From Cannabis sativa (taxonomy: Eukaryota > Streptophyta > Magnoliopsida > Rosales > Cannabaceae): a DNA stretch of 64,000 bases. Every line of letters starts with the position of its first letter. Position 1 is the stretch's first letter. The translations under genes were made by a program, and so were the position numbers. Shown in pieces: positions 23,274-36,054 of the stretch. The stretch is from positions 29,383,686 to 29,447,685 of the forward strand of contig NC_083604.1 of NCBI RefSeq assembly GCF_029168945.1, in the 5' to 3' direction. Below the pieces are notes generated by a model. It had not been told where the DNA came from and made no database searches. It saw only the letters and a program-made list of their open reading frames with translations.

Positions 23274-25990
23274 TATAAAACAAAAAGTGCGTTTCAAATA
23301 ATCTCAACACCTTGATATACAAATCAAGTGTAGTAGTAGTAAACTCCTCGTAATAGGATCTGAAAGGTTGAATTAAACACAACCTTTTCTCCACCATTAC
23401 TCTTCCTTTAATCACAAAATCATTGATAATGTGAAATTCCTCTCTATATGTCTACTCTCTTAGGATATTGGATTCTATACCTTTGGCAACTACTTTTGGT
23501 TAATCAGGAAATTAACACTAGTAGTTTAAGGCAATTTGGAATGGTGCCAAAGATGTATAGAACTTTCCTTAGACTGAATAAGTACCTTTCTGCTGACTTT
23601 AACATTCAGTCTCTCTCTGGTAGACCTAGAGACTTCAGATAGGTTTTTACACTTCTCCAAAATCACTATTCCACCCCCAGAGTAATCACCATCTTATCAG
23701 AAAGATTTACTAGCACAAAGGCAAATTTCGAAATCTGATATGGTGTAGTCTAAGAGTTTTAAACACACCCTTATAGACTAACATATAGTTCCTCTTCTTA
23801 ATCTTAAAATTTACTTGATTGTCTTCCAATGTTCTTCTCTTGGATTAATCTGATACCTATTCATTACTCCCACTCAACAGCAGGTGTCTGGTCTAAGGCA
23901 TACTAAAGCATATCTGAGACCTCTCACTGTTGATATAAGAAATTCTTTCATGGCTTTATCTTTTCTGGAATAGTTGAGACTTTTCCTTAGATAAATAAAA
24001 TCTATATCTAAGAAGTTGTGAAGCTTCTATAGATTGCCATTAGAAAGAAAATGCTTCAGCATCTTACTAAAGTAAGTTGCTTGCATTAGAGTAAGTAATT
24101 ACCAGGTATACCACAAGCCATAGGTTTAGATAAACTCAAACCTATAATACTAGGAACAGGAAGTTTGTTAAGTCCATTGAATAGACTTATAAACGAAAAT
24201 TTCCTTTTATGTCCTTGTAATAGAAAACTTTAGGTTATTCCATGTGAATGGATTAAACCATAGTTCTATTGGCTTTCTTCTTAGTTTCTTATCTTGACAA
24301 TCCATTACTTGTTTAAACTTACAATGAATTTTAATCACTAGTGTCTCCCAAGTCATAAGAAGGTGAGTTCCTAGAAACTCTCCCACTACGACAAGGTACC
24401 GTGATTTATGTCGAAGAAAAACTAAATGGTATTGATCTCTTCGGTTGTGACAAGACAACAGACGTAGTGGGATCATCATATGTTATATAAGATGATAGAA
24501 CACTTTTGGAATCAAGAATTAAATATCTCCTTTATTTGCTACTTGTTTTTCAGACTTAGTCATTTTCTTAGAAAAGTAGTATTTGTTTGAACAAACACTT
24601 TCTTATCTATTGACAATGGGATGGTCCACCCCTAATCACTTAGAATAGCTAACAAACCATGGTTAACAGTTCTAACTTTTCTTAAGATTTTGATTAGGTC
24701 ATCCATGAATCTAGTAATGATTTACATTAAGTACACAACCATTACATCATTCTGAAATTGTATTACCATAGAAGGAATTAGGCAACGACTAGTAACTAAT
24801 CATCAACATGCAACTCGAAATTTCTGGGGAGGTAAGTTTGGATATAATTCAAAAATCAATTTAATGATCTTTGAACTGCATATCTACTAACTATTTCTCC
24901 ACCCCTATCAGTTCGCAAGATCTTTAACCACTTACCTTAATGGTTTTAACCATTGCTAGAAATTAATGAAATTTTTCAAACATTTCAAATTTCTTTGCTA
25001 AAAGGTATAATCTAGAGTTATCGTTTTAAGAATACAACGAAAAACTCATATCCACCCCTGAATGTACATCCATCTGCGAATGAGATGAACTACTTTCAGT
25101 GGATATAGGCATATTAACTCTTTGCAGAGATTGATCATGTCAAATTCACTATGAACAAGATACAAATGCCATAGATTAAAAAAAAATGTGGTAGTGTTTT
25201 TTGATGACATAGGTTTAGTTACATCAAAGAGTTTTCAGAATAGTGCAAGTGGATCCTGGTCACAGAATACCTAACTCATATTCCATACAGTTTGAATCCA
25301 TAAATAAAAGATGGATATTAAACACTTGAGAAAGTGTAACTGTATTGTATCTGGAATTAGAAATATAAGAAAATTTCTGTTTGGATTCTAAAATTAAAGT
25401 CAAAGACTTAAATTCAACCAAATATAATGAGTAATTCTTTCTTGGACCACCACTACTAATACAAACTCTAAGTCAGATTTGCCCATACAAGTAGGAGATT
25501 TCTAAGATTGAGGATTTATATCAATTGGGAATAGAATTTCGGGATTATAATCATATGCGTCATATAAAATGACATGAAATGATTTATAGACCATTCATCC
25601 AATGATATGTTATTGAGCTAATTCGCAATGAATAAGCTAAGAGGAATTAGGATAATTTCGTTTAAAATAAGAATCCAACGATGCTTCGATTAGCGAAAGA
25701 CAAAGTAATCTTATTTATGTAATCTTCTTGTTTCATATTGTAAAAATACTAGTCTAAGGTGTCATCAATTGATGAACAGTTAGATGTCGCATATACAATA
25801 CTTATCTTTCGAGATCTTACACTATTATGTATGTCTAATGGTGAAAATCCACTAGGGATTTATCTCATTAGAAAAACAAACATGCTAGACCAACAATGAA
25901 GATTCGAAATTAAACTTCAACTTAATAACAGAAATTAACATGGTTCAATATAAATTCATACACAATTCAGAAATTATAAACATATAGCAA
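23274..25990 (-). pseudogene. Degenerate copia pol region of X1
   Basis: Near 23720-23880 the minus strand can be read as NRYQINPREEHWKTIK, followed by ILRLRRGT and LVYKGVFKTLRL across frames. This is the end of copia RT and start of RNase H (family pattern: YQSNP...HW...K.ILRYL). The adjacent 24207-24479 open frame of 90 codons (MMIPLRLLSCHNRR) has no domain I recognise and is probably chance or decayed pol. The rest to about 25,990 carries no readable domain. Frequent stops and A/T drift indicate long decay. Confidence 0.5.
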
Positions 25991-27322
25991 GTAGGAATGA
26001 CTAGTGAAAATACTAAAACATACAATCCTAAATAATTTCCAAGGTTTTCAACAAACTGATACAGTGTCCCGGTAGGCGAGAGTCAAAGCATCATTTATTG
26101 AATAGAGTTATCAGCTCATCTAAAATAGAAACCATTCTAGCAACCTTTTATTCGATCAAAATAAGAATCCAACGTTGTCCCGGTAGGCGAGAGTCAAGGT
26201 TATTCTCATTTTATGAGCTTCCACCATTGTTTCATGTTTCATAAGTTTATCTCTAAGTAGTCACCGTAGGGGAGAGTCTAATAGAGACGAAAACTTACAA
26301 AACACTTATCAAATGAAAACTTACGGTGTTAAATGCGTTCAACAAATAACCATCCATAGGGGGACGAAGTCTAGCGTCTCGAGGTTATATTGAAAACATT
26401 TAACTTTTGTAAGACCAACAATGGAGATCGAATATCTTAATAATAATCAAGCTCATTATTTAAAGTGAGTTGTATTTTCTTTGATTATCTTTATTTATTC
26501 TATTTATTTTAAATATATATATTTGTTTAATTAAAATTTCTAATTTAGAATAAAAAATTCCAAATATAAATTTTAATTTAATATTTATAAATTTTTACTT
26601 AGATGGATATGAAAATAACATGAATTATTTCCATCTTAGTAATAATTTCCAATAAATATTTAGAAAAATATTCAATTTAAGTTGTTACAAAATTAATTTA
26701 AATTAATTTACAACTCAAATTTAATTTTCTATAAATATATATTGCATTTCGAAAAATTAAAGTATATAAGAATACAATTTTCGAAAAATGCATATTAAAA
26801 TAAAAAATAAATCCTGGAAAAATTATTCTAATTTAATGTTGGCCAAAAATTAATTAATAAAATTAATTTACAACAAAAAATATAATTTTCCTATTTAATT
26901 AAATATATAAGAAAAATTTCAAATATTTAAGTATGATGATGAAAATCAACTTAAATATTAATTTTCTATTTAATTAAATACACTAGAAAAATACTTCAAG
27001 CAAAAATATCACCTATCTAGATTTTCCTTTGACTAATTAATTCAATTTCTAATAATATACTTTAATTCAATTTATTTTAAATTAATCAATAAATGAAAAA
27101 ATCATTGATTTAAGTTGATCCAAGAATTAATTAAAATAATTAATTTACAACTTAATCTATTTTTCAAGATAAAATTTGAAACTCTAGCATTTAAGAAATG
27201 CAATTTCGAAAATTGATTAATAAAATAAAGAAAAAATATATTTTGAAAATTATTTAAATTTAGTTGAAAAATTAAATTTCTACTAAAAATAATTTTCTAT
27301 TTAATTAAATGTCATGAAAAAG
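25991..27322 (-). other. Long AT-rich leader of X1 with repeated motif
   Basis: On the minus strand, a motif TTGACTCTCGCCTACCGGG recurs at about 26064-26090 and 26175-26197, with a weaker copy near 26257-26280. The same motif (TTGACTCTTGCCTAAATGGG) is found at 46050-46075 and 46158-46180 in X2, just before its gag. From about 26,420 to 27,322 the sequence is over 80% A/T by appearance and similar in reverse to 44,700-45,880. It is non-coding. Confidence 0.6.
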
Positions 27323-28470
27323 AAATATGCCCCTATAAACTCTTTCTTTACAATTTCGCCCTTACTTAGTGAAAAATTCACATAAAGACATAGTCTAATT
27401 TGAGAATTATAATTGATTAATCAAAACCAATTACATGAGTCTTACAAGCAATATTATCTCAACTAGTGGGGGGACCATGGGTCTATATAACCGAGCTTCC
27501 AATAAGTAGATCAAGAATTTAGCACTAAAATTCACTAACTTATTAATTCTTCGTTGAATCCACGCATAGAACTTAGAATTGCACTCTCAGTTATATAGAA
27601 TGTTCTATATGTTCCACCATATAGACACATCATTAGTTATCCATTGTTATAATCCTAATGTGATCAATGATCCTCTATATGAATGATCTACACTGTAAAG
27701 GGATTAAATTACCGTTACACCCTACAATGTATTTATTCCTTATAACACTTGACCCCGTATAAATTATATTTCAGCTTATGTGAAATGAGTACTCCACCAT
27801 TTATCTTCGTTTGGTCAAGCTCGAAGGAGATCATCCTTTGCTTACTATTCGCCAGATAGAAGCTATAGATTCCATGTTTATGATAGCGCTCCCACTCAAT
27901 TGCACTACCGTGTTCCCAAAAAGTACGTATCACCCTGACCAAAAGGTAGGCTTAACTAACAACTCAAGGAACACGAATAGCCTTTCAAGATTGAGCCTAA
28001 TCATAACAGGATTAAGATCATTTGATCTAGGATCAACTAGGCGATATTGACTTGAATAGATTTTACGGTAAGTTTAATTAAATCTAAATCAAAGTTCAAT
28101 ATCGGTCCCTTCCAATGCATACTCCATGCATCCAACCTGAGCTTTACTTTAACCAATGCTCTGGAAAGAACATAGCACTTCTCCAAATGCAAGTAAACTC
28201 TGTTGTAGATTATCATATCAGTAAAACCCTATGTCTGATAAATCTAGGAAACTTTATTCACATAGTCATGTTTACTTTCCAATGTGTTGACCGCACAATA
28301 AACAGGATCAAGTATGTGAAAAGGGTTTCAGATGAATTTATACATTATGTACATATAATCATGAAATAAATCATGTGAACCATGCAACATTAAATGTTAT
28401 TTCTGATCTATATTAATAAGTAAATCTGATTATATTGAAATGAGTTTTATTTAGGGCATAAAACTCAACA
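27323..28470 (-). repeat. Truncated 5' LTR of copia X1
   Basis: 1,148 bases, almost base for base the same as 22109-23256, with isolated differences (TTCTATATG for CTCTATATG near 27603; ACTCAACA for ACCCAACA at the end). The missing part corresponds to 21364-22108 and includes the TATA box, so this LTR could not drive transcription. Confidence 0.9.
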
Positions 28471-29990
28471 ATGCTACCCAGGTAAGGTGCCCTCATAATG
28501 ACCCCTTGGTCATACCAGAGCAAATAGGGAACATGACAGTTGTCAGGTGCATGGTTGAAAATGGAGCCTCTTCAAACATACTTAACCTATGAAAATATGG
28601 TGCTCCAATCAACATATCTAGTACCTTGTACACAACTGATGTAAGGGTTATTTGGCTATGGTCTTGCACCCTTGGGATACATTCGACTACCTTTGACAGT
28701 TGGAGAAAGTCCCACAAAAGGACACTAATGGCTCAGTTCATAGTGATCGATGCGCATCAGCGTTCAATACAATGATAGGCCAGCCATCCTTGTAGGACTT
28801 GAAGGCAGTGACTTCAATTTACCACCTATGCCTAAACTTACCAACAAGGCATGGGGTAGGGTGCCTAAGGGAAATCAACAATTTGCCTGACACTGCTTCA
28901 ACATCGCTCTGTCCAATACCAAGAAAGAAAAGATGCCTTCCAAGAGCTCTAACTGAGTGTCTGGCCAAGGGCTGTAAAGTTTAGCCCAAAGTGAGGAGGC
29001 AGACTTAGAAGATGTAAAAATCGATCCCACCCTTCCTACAAGGAAATTGAAGGTTGGAAAATGTTTAGCACCAGAAATAAAATTCATACTGATCAAATTT
29101 GTAAGGGTAAACCTTGATGTCTTCACCTTGTCGCATAAAGACATGGTGGGGATCGACCCATTAATAATTTCTCATGTTGTGAATGTAGATCCAAACATTT
29201 GACATGTGTAGTAGAAAATGAGGTTGTTGGATAAAGAGCAAGCAGAAGCTCTAAAAGATAAAGTCACAAGGTTGTGTGCCAATGACTTTATCATTGAAGC
29301 TTTCTATCTGCTATGGGTATCCAAGCCTGTCTTGGTGCCCAAACAAAACAACAAGTGGTGAGTGCGCATAGATTTTACTGACTTGAATAAGGCTTGTCCA
29401 AAAGAATATTTCCCAATGTCGAGGATCGACCAACTAGTAGATGTTAAAGCTGGTCATGAGATCCTCAGCTTCATAGATGCCTATTCAGGTTAAAATCAAA
29501 TCAAAATGCATCAACCTGACCAAGAACATACAAACTTCTTGACAAACATATCAAAGGCTTATAAACAAAATTTTCAAAGACCTAATCGCTCAGAACATGG
29601 AAGTTTATGTGGACGACATGCTTGACAAGTCCAAAAAGGATGGGGCACTTAGAGGATCTGAATGAATGCTTCAAGATCCTATGAGAGTACAACATGAAAC
29701 TCAACCCCCTTAAGTGTTCTTTTAGAGTAGGCTTAAGCAAGTTCCTTGGCTTCATAGTGAATGTTTTGGGAATAAAAGAAATCCCAGAGAAGATCCAAGA
29801 CGTTTTGGACATGAAGTCGCCCACAAAGATAAAAAAGTGCAAAGGTTAACTGGTCGCATAGCGGCTCTAAGAAGATTTGTGTCAAAGTCCACGAACAAGT
29901 GTGTCCCTTTCTTTATAATACTTAGAGGAAATAAAAAAACTTGAATGAATAGAGGAGTGTGAAGCTACCTTCCAAGAGCTAAAGAAACAA
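28471..29990 (+). pseudogene. Tat-type protease and reverse transcriptase, degenerate
   Basis: It resumes the host immediately after X1. Protease-like text appears near 28490-28590 (HNDPLVIPEQIGNMTV, VENGASSNIL; here NGAS occupies the place of the usual DxGSS). RT follows from about 29210: VTRLCANDFIIEAF, WVSKPVLVPKQNNKW, then a TGA at 29359, RIDFTDLNKACPKEYF, SRIDQLVDVKAGHEIL, SFIDAYSG, a stop, and YVDDM at 29606-29620. Connection text (KCSFRVGLSKFLGFIVN) follows. DFTDLNKACP and the ordering are typical of Tat. It has many stops and frame changes and is inactive. Confidence 0.82.
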
Positions 29991-30700
29991 TTGGCTCAAC
30001 CTCCTATCCTGTAAAAGCCTCTAGAAAATGAAGAATTAGGCATATACCAGGAAGTCAAAGAGTTTTCTATAAACTTTCATTAGAGAAGAAAATGGCTTTC
30101 AGCACCGAGTATATTATGTCAATAAGAGACTTATTGAAGTTAAAAGTCGATACCCACTCATTGAAGAACTAACATTCAACTTGCTCCTAGCTTCGAGAAA
30201 GCTAAGACCTTACTTCCAAGCTCATCCAATAAGAGTGTACACCGACCAACCCTTGCGACAAGTACATTTGAAACCTGAAGCATCTGGCTAGTTACTCAAG
30301 TGAGGAATAGAGCTTGGCCAATATGAACTCATTTACCAGCAAAGAGTGGCAATAAAAGGCCAAGCTCTCGCTAACATTATTGCTAAATGCACAATCATAT
30401 CTCCTAAAATTTCTCGAGATTCAGGAGAAAAGTAAGAGGAAAAGAAGAGGCAATAAACGGATCACCTGTCTAGTGCAGGCATTTCCCTCACTACACCTAG
30501 GAGCAACAATCAAGTTTGGTTTCAAAGCCTTTAATAATAAGGCTAAGTATGAAGCTCTAATTGTCGAAATAAAGCTTGCACATGAAGTTCGGGCAGATTA
30601 CCTGGACATATATAGTGACTCTGAGTTGGTCTTCAAACATGTCCTGGGTGAGTACACTACTTGAGGAGAAAGATGATGGCCTACTTGAGCAAGATTCAAG
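29991..30700 (+). pseudogene. Tat-type RNase H and additional RNase H, degenerate
   Basis: First RNase H near 30170-30390: PYFQAHPIRVYTDQPL, then KPEASG, GIELGQYELIYQQRVAIKGQALA. A second, archaeal-type RNase H near 30480-30664: FGFKAFNNKAKYEALIVEIK and YSDSELVFKHVLGEY, part of a 94-codon open frame at 30380-30664. A dual RNase H is a known trait of the Tat lineage and supports the assignment. Broken by stops at about 30291, 30300 and 30662. Confidence 0.78.
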
Positions 30701-31376
30701 ACATTTTAAGTTAACTCAAGGAGTACACAATTTGACATGTCCTTAGAGAAGAAAATGCAACAACCAACACACTTGCCAAACTAGCTAGCAACACCTTGAT
30801 ATACAAGACAAATTCGGTGCCCATTTAGTTCTTGAAAGACCCAAGCATTAATATTTCAGAAGAAATAGACATTCAGGATGATAGTGCTACATGAATGACA
30901 CCAATAGAAACATACATTCAAATAGGAGTCCTCCTAGAGGATAGGAAACAAATAAGAAAAATCACGAGGAAAGCTACCTGATACGTCATTCAGCGCGAGG
31001 TTATGTACATACGTGGCTTCTCAATGCCACTTCTAAGATGTGTCACTAAAGAAGCAGCGGAACTGCTATTAATTGAAGTGCATGAAGGTGTCTGTGGAAA
31101 TCACACTAGGGGGCAAAGCCTATCCAAAAAGATACTTAGACAAGGGTACTTTTGGACTACCTTGATTGAGGATTCAATCAACTATGTAAAAAAATGTGAC
31201 AAGTGCCAAAGATTCACGAAGATCCCAAGAGCTCCACCAAACAAGCTCACACAAATGCAATCTCCTTGGCCTTTTACTATATGGGAGATAGACTTGATCA
31301 GACAACTTCCTAAAGGAAAATGAGAAATATGCTGTAGTCATAGTTGACTATTTCACTAAGTGGCTAGAAGCTAAAC
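30701..31376 (+). pseudogene. Tat-type integrase, N-terminal and start of core
   Basis: A 106-codon open frame at 31003-31323 holds the zinc-binding domain: HEGVCGNHTRGQSL, GYFWTTLIEDS, VKKCDKCQRF. The core starts WEIDLIRQLPKGK (catalytic D in EIDLI), meets TGA at 31321, and continues in another frame as VDYFTKWLEA up to the insertion point of solo LTR D. The target duplication TAAAC ends it at 31372-31376. Confidence 0.8.
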
Positions 31377-33329
31377 TGTAAAGACCGCTTAACTTTAATT
31401 TGGAAATTAGCAGATAAATAGGATTTAATTATGAAACTTACATATTAGTTATGAATTATTAGTTTAAGGAGATTTATTTGAACTCAGAATGCATGATCTA
31501 CGTCGTGTATGGAATTTCATATTTTTGCATGTTTTGTACCCGACAACATTGAAACGCAGTGTTTGGCTATTAGAATCACATCTTAGTATTTTTAGTATAG
31601 CGGGGCAACATAGTTACACATTGGGAATATCAGGAATAGTCGGGATTTTAGAATTGACCAAAATATCCTTAAGTGATTTGTATGACTTTTAGTGATGCGA
31701 GGGCATTATGGTCTTTTTGCCTAATGGGATTTTGTCCTTTAGTGGGATTTTTTAGTTGATTAATAATCTGATTTTTGTTGTTGTAGTCAAGTGAATAAAT
31801 TATTTTTTATTTCATTTTATTTAAAAAATAAAAAATTAAGACAAAAGGATTTTCTCTCTCTTTCTCTCCAAGCTCTCTCTCTCTTTCGAACCCCATAGAA
31901 CCAACTAGGGTTTGATTGTTTTTGCTGCTCAATCTAAGGAATAATAATAGGGTTGTAGTGGTTTCAAGTCAAGGTAATGATTCTAAGCTTGTTCATTTTG
32001 AGTTCTTAGAATTTAAGTTTGATATTCACGACTTCTCTTTGATTAGTTGTCGTTAGTGTTGTTGGTGTTTAATTTTGTTTTCTGTAGTTAAATTAAGATT
32101 ATTCAGGTTGTTTTGAGATAGAGTTAAGGGCTATTTTAATGTTTGAGAAAGCTTTGAGTTTTAGAACTCAAGATTTGCTCTTTAATGGTGGATTTTGATT
32201 TTGAGCATGTTATGTTGTTCTATTGCTTAGAATATGTTTATTGGGGTATCTTAAGCAAGTGTAGAAGGTTTGGTTTGATTTGGAAATGAATTGGGAAAGA
32301 TTTCAAATTTTTGGGGTTACCTGGTGTAAACTGGTTAACTGGTTTTACAGGCCCTGTAAAACTGGTTAACCGGATCAGCAGCTAGGTTTCCAAAAAATTT
32401 GTGTTGTCGATTCGTGTTAATTTCAGAGTTTTGGTTGGGTAATTCTTGGTTAGTTTCGAGTATTTCCATGTTAACTTTCAGTAGGAAACTTTTGTTTTAA
32501 AACCTAGGTCCCTGGATGTGGTTTAGCGTGTCACGTACTAGTGTTATGAACGATGTGATTTAGGGGCCTGCAATTCACTGAGTAGTTGTTCCACTCAGGT
32601 TGGCCGGCACACCTGAATTCGGAAACAAGGTAATATTAGTATAATGTTATCCATATGTATACATGTTTAGCATACATGTTGTTTATGCCTGTTAGAGTAC
32701 ATTGATCGCAGTATTAGTATACATAGAGTTTTAGTAGATACTGATAAATGTATGTTTGGCTAAAATATTGATCGATGCTATCACATCAATATGGATAGAG
32801 TACGACTGGCATATTGAGTATAGGCTGATATTATGGTCGATAGTATTGTCGTATGACGTTCTAGTCTCAGTATCGTGTGGGACACTGGGACAGGGTTATG
32901 GTTGGGTGTACAGGCGCCTGATTATAACCTGGGATATTATTATATTTTATGCAACACTTTTCTTACTGAGTTTGTTGACTCGCATTTGCTATTTCCAAGT
33001 GTAGGTAAGGGCAAGGCTAAGGCTGAGCAGCGGTGAGAGCGAGCAGATGGAGATTGTACATGTCGGGGCGGTTAGGCCTGGAGCGTACGATCTTTCGGAC
33101 ATCAAGGCTTATTTTATATAGTCACTAGGCGACAAGCTTTTGTATATGCACAGTGAAACTTTTGTAAATGGGATACCGGTTTATATAATTATTTTATTTT
33201 AAATGTATTTAATTAATTAAGAAAAATTTTAATTAATCAAGATTTTCAAAAAAACTCGTTGATTAGCAACGAGCTACACAGTCAGTTAAAAATCACGTTA
33301 ACATGCCTAATATAAGTTAGGGTGTTATA
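31377..33329 (+). repeat. Solo LTR D, Tekay-related
   Basis: 1,953 bases from TGTAAAGACC to GTGTTATA, flanked by TAAAC at 31372-31376 and 33330-33334. There is no internal region, so it is a solo LTR left by recombination. It is divergent from A/B LTRs but collinear: AAGGTAATATTAG near 32628, one GTATCGTGTGGGACACTGG dyad near 32870, AGTGTAGGTAAGGGC near 32998, and the same terminal text TTAGGGTGTTA. At the place of the CCGGAATTCCGG module it has a 39-base near-perfect palindrome (32333-32371). Confidence 0.92.
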
Positions 33330-33566
33330 TAAACCATTGGAAACTATAACTTCAAAGAATGTCCTCGACTTTGTTGATAAAAACATCATATGTTAGTTTG
33401 GACTCCCTTATAAAATTGTACTAGACAATGGGAGAAAATTTGACGGCTACATGTTCACTAACTTTTGCAATAGACACGACATTATTATTAGCTTCTCTGT
33501 AGTTGCACACCATCAAGCAAATGGGCAGGTGTAGGTTGTAAACAAGACCCTCAATGACACTATGCA
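33330..33566 (+). pseudogene. Tat-type integrase core, middle piece
   Basis: Reads in frame from the piece before D once one TAAAC is removed: KPLETITSKNVLDFV, then FGLPYKIVLDNGRKF (catalytic D region), HQANGQV, a stop (TAG), and VNKTLNDTMH. The expected catalytic E follows NGQ in this lineage, but the text here is NGQV then a stop, so the site is damaged. It ends at the ATGCA duplication of element B. Confidence 0.82.
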
Positions 33567-35775
33567 TGTAAAGCCCGCTTAGTTAATTTAGAAATTAGCA
33601 GTTAATTATGTTAATCAGGAAATTATTTATAGCTATTTAAATAATTTATCATTGTTAATTATGAAATTCAGATATGCATGAGTATGTTATCAGTAGCTTT
33701 TATATTTCGCATTTCCGGTGTCCGGTATTTTGGAACGCGGCGTTTGGCTCAGTAGAAATCACAACTTAGTATGTTAGTATTTTGGGGACGGGTTTTAGAC
33801 ATTGGGAATGTCGGGAATGGCCGGGAATTTAGAATTTCCCAAAAATACCCCTTTAGTATGATTTTCATGATTTTATGGTGGAGGGGCAAAATGGTCTTTT
33901 TGCCCCATTAGTGTTTTGTCTTTTATGACTTTATGAAATGGAAAATAAATAATTACTTAAGTGTTTATTTGGCTGAATATAATGATATGTATAGCTTTTA
34001 TTCATTTTTCCAAACTTAGAAAATAAAATCATTTTTTCTCAAAAAAATCAAACACTCAAAGCTCTCTCTTTCTCCCTCTTTTCGGCTGAGACTTGAGGCC
34101 GCTGGGAATTTTTTCGCCTAAAGCTTGTGATTTTCTTCTCCTCTAAGTGTAATTCAAGTCAAGGTTTGATCCCTTATAATTTCCTTTGTGTTTTCTTGAA
34201 ATTTAAGTGAAAATAGTTGAGTAAATGCATGTGATTTTGAGAGATGTTACTGCTGTGTTTTTGTTGTTGATTTATGAGGATTAAAGCATGATTATTGTTG
34301 TTGATTGAGCTGTGTTGAAAGCATGTTAGATTGATTGTTTAAAGTTTGAATTTTATATGCAAAAGTATGGTTTTTGAAGGAAAATGTTGTGATTATGTTC
34401 TGTGATGTTGCTGGATGTTCTTGTTAGTTTGCAGAGGTGTTTTTATGCTTAGTTAAGTAGAATTAACTAGGCTAGGATGCATGTTAGTGGATTTAACCAA
34501 GTTTGAGTTTTTGAACTCAAAGCTTGGTCTTTAATTGTGAATTTTGTATATGTGCTTTCTGGGTGATTTTGAGGCTTTGGATTTGTTCTAGGGATAGTTT
34601 AGAACCGAGGAAAGTTTGGGACCAATTGGGGTCGAATTGGTCAAGTTATGGAATTTTTGGTTGCCGTCGCGAGGAACCGGAATTCGATTGAGCATCCGGA
34701 ATTCGGATGGGGGTTCGTACTTTCCCGACCGGAATTCGGTTAGGCAACCTGTCACGGCTGGGGGATTTTTCGAACCCTGGGCTTTTCCTCGTTTTTGGGT
34801 TTTTAGGGGTATTGCCATGCTTTTTATCGATAGGGAAACTTTTAGTTTCAAGTTTTAGTCTCGGGAAGTGATTTAGCGTGTCACTTATAGCGTTGTGATT
34901 TTTATGGTTTAGGAGCCGATGTCCGCCGTTCGGCTTCGATTCGGCACGGTCGACGCACACACGAAATCGGAATCTGTAAGATTAGTATAACAGTATGCAT
35001 ATGTAGATTACAAGTTTAGCGTGCATGTAGGAAGCCTGTTAGATTACATTAGATATGTATTTAGGCTTCGAACCACCCAACCACCGTCACGTCTGACAGT
35101 GGAGTATGACCGACGGAGTATGACCGGTTCGACCGATCAGCCGACACCGGTTGGTGGTTCGCGTTATTGACCCTATCCCGTCGGTACGCCGAGTATGACC
35201 GGGAGTATGACCGGTTCGACCGATCGGGAGGATACTTGTCAATAGTACCGTCCCCGAACGTTCAAAACTCGGTACCATGTTGGACATGGCAAGTGCTCGG
35301 TACCATGTTGGACATGGCAAGATGGCGGGACTCGGTGTCGTGTTGGACACGGCGAACAAGCGTTTTATGTATGTTATTATTATGCTTTTCTTACCGAGTC
35401 CGTCGACTCACGCGTTTATGTTCATGTGTAGGTAAAGGCAAGGCGATTCTTGATGGACCGTGAGCGAGCCTATGAGATTGTACATGTCGGGCGGTTAGGC
35501 CCTGGAGCGTACGATCCCTCGGGACGACGAGTAGATTTTGTAAATCGTCGTTAGACGACTTTATTTTGATGTAAAAGTTGAACGGTAAAAACGTTTGTAA
35601 ATATTTTTATAAATCGGGATCCCGAGACTTTTTGCAAAATGGTTTATAAGTTTAATGATAAAGCAAAATTTTAATTAATCACGTTTTTCCATAAACCTCG
35701 TTGACTGTAGCAATGAAATGCCGTACAAGACGTTTAAAAATCACGTAATACGCCTAAGATAGTTAGGGTGTTACA
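33567..35775 (+). repeat. 5' LTR of element B
   Basis: The first kilobase matches the 3' LTR (40725-41750) nearly perfectly. From about 34600 to 35550 it is heavily discordant with it, the changes being mostly CAG to CGG, CTG to CCG, or small losses at such sites: CTCGGTACC at 35269 against CTCAGTACC at 42465, and TTACCGAGTCCG at 35391 against TTACTGAGTCTG at 42596. Inverted-repeat module at 34674-34761. Confidence 0.94.
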
Positions 35776-35778
35776 ATT

Positions 35779-35790
35779 TGGTATCGTAGC
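35779..35790 (+). promoter_or_regulatory. Primer binding site of element B
   Basis: TGGTATCGTAGC, identical to A and C, three bases inside the LTR. Confidence 0.72.
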
Positions 35791-36054
35791 CGCTGTGTTG
35801 TCTTCCGAAGATCGTCACGACATGTACAATCATCATCGCCAGCTAGCTCGGTTCACGGTTCGGTAAGCCTTTATTGCTTTAGTAGTTTATTTTATTCGCT
35901 ATGAAAAAGAAAAAGCCCTGTTAGGAAGCATGTTAGTAGCGATAGTAGAATAGGCGCATGTTTCATTTCTAATTTCCAAATTAAGCGGCATTAGTAAGCT
36001 CGCCTTGAATACGACACGATATGCCAACTCTTGGTTTCGCGGGCGGTTAATTAG

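Larger units (their letters stand above)
21364..28470 (-). mobile_element. Copia X1: decayed Ty1/copia element with truncated 5' LTR
   Basis: Minus-strand element bounded by ATGCT at 21359-21363 and 28471-28475. The 3' LTR is complete (21364-23256) and the 5' LTR keeps only 1,148 bases (27323-28470), lacking its TATA box and downstream part. Inside, a polypurine tract, a degenerate RT/RNase H tail and a long AT-rich leader are recognisable; gag and most of pol are not. Its relationship to X2 (44251-63777) gives the family identity: Ty1/copia, lineage not assigned. Confidence 0.85.

Noticed and set aside
20334..31323. Tat gag and integrase frames considered as host genes
   Set aside because: They are collinear parts of one retroelement and show retroelement motifs (GHDTSE, DFTDLNKACP, YVDD, CDKCQRF).
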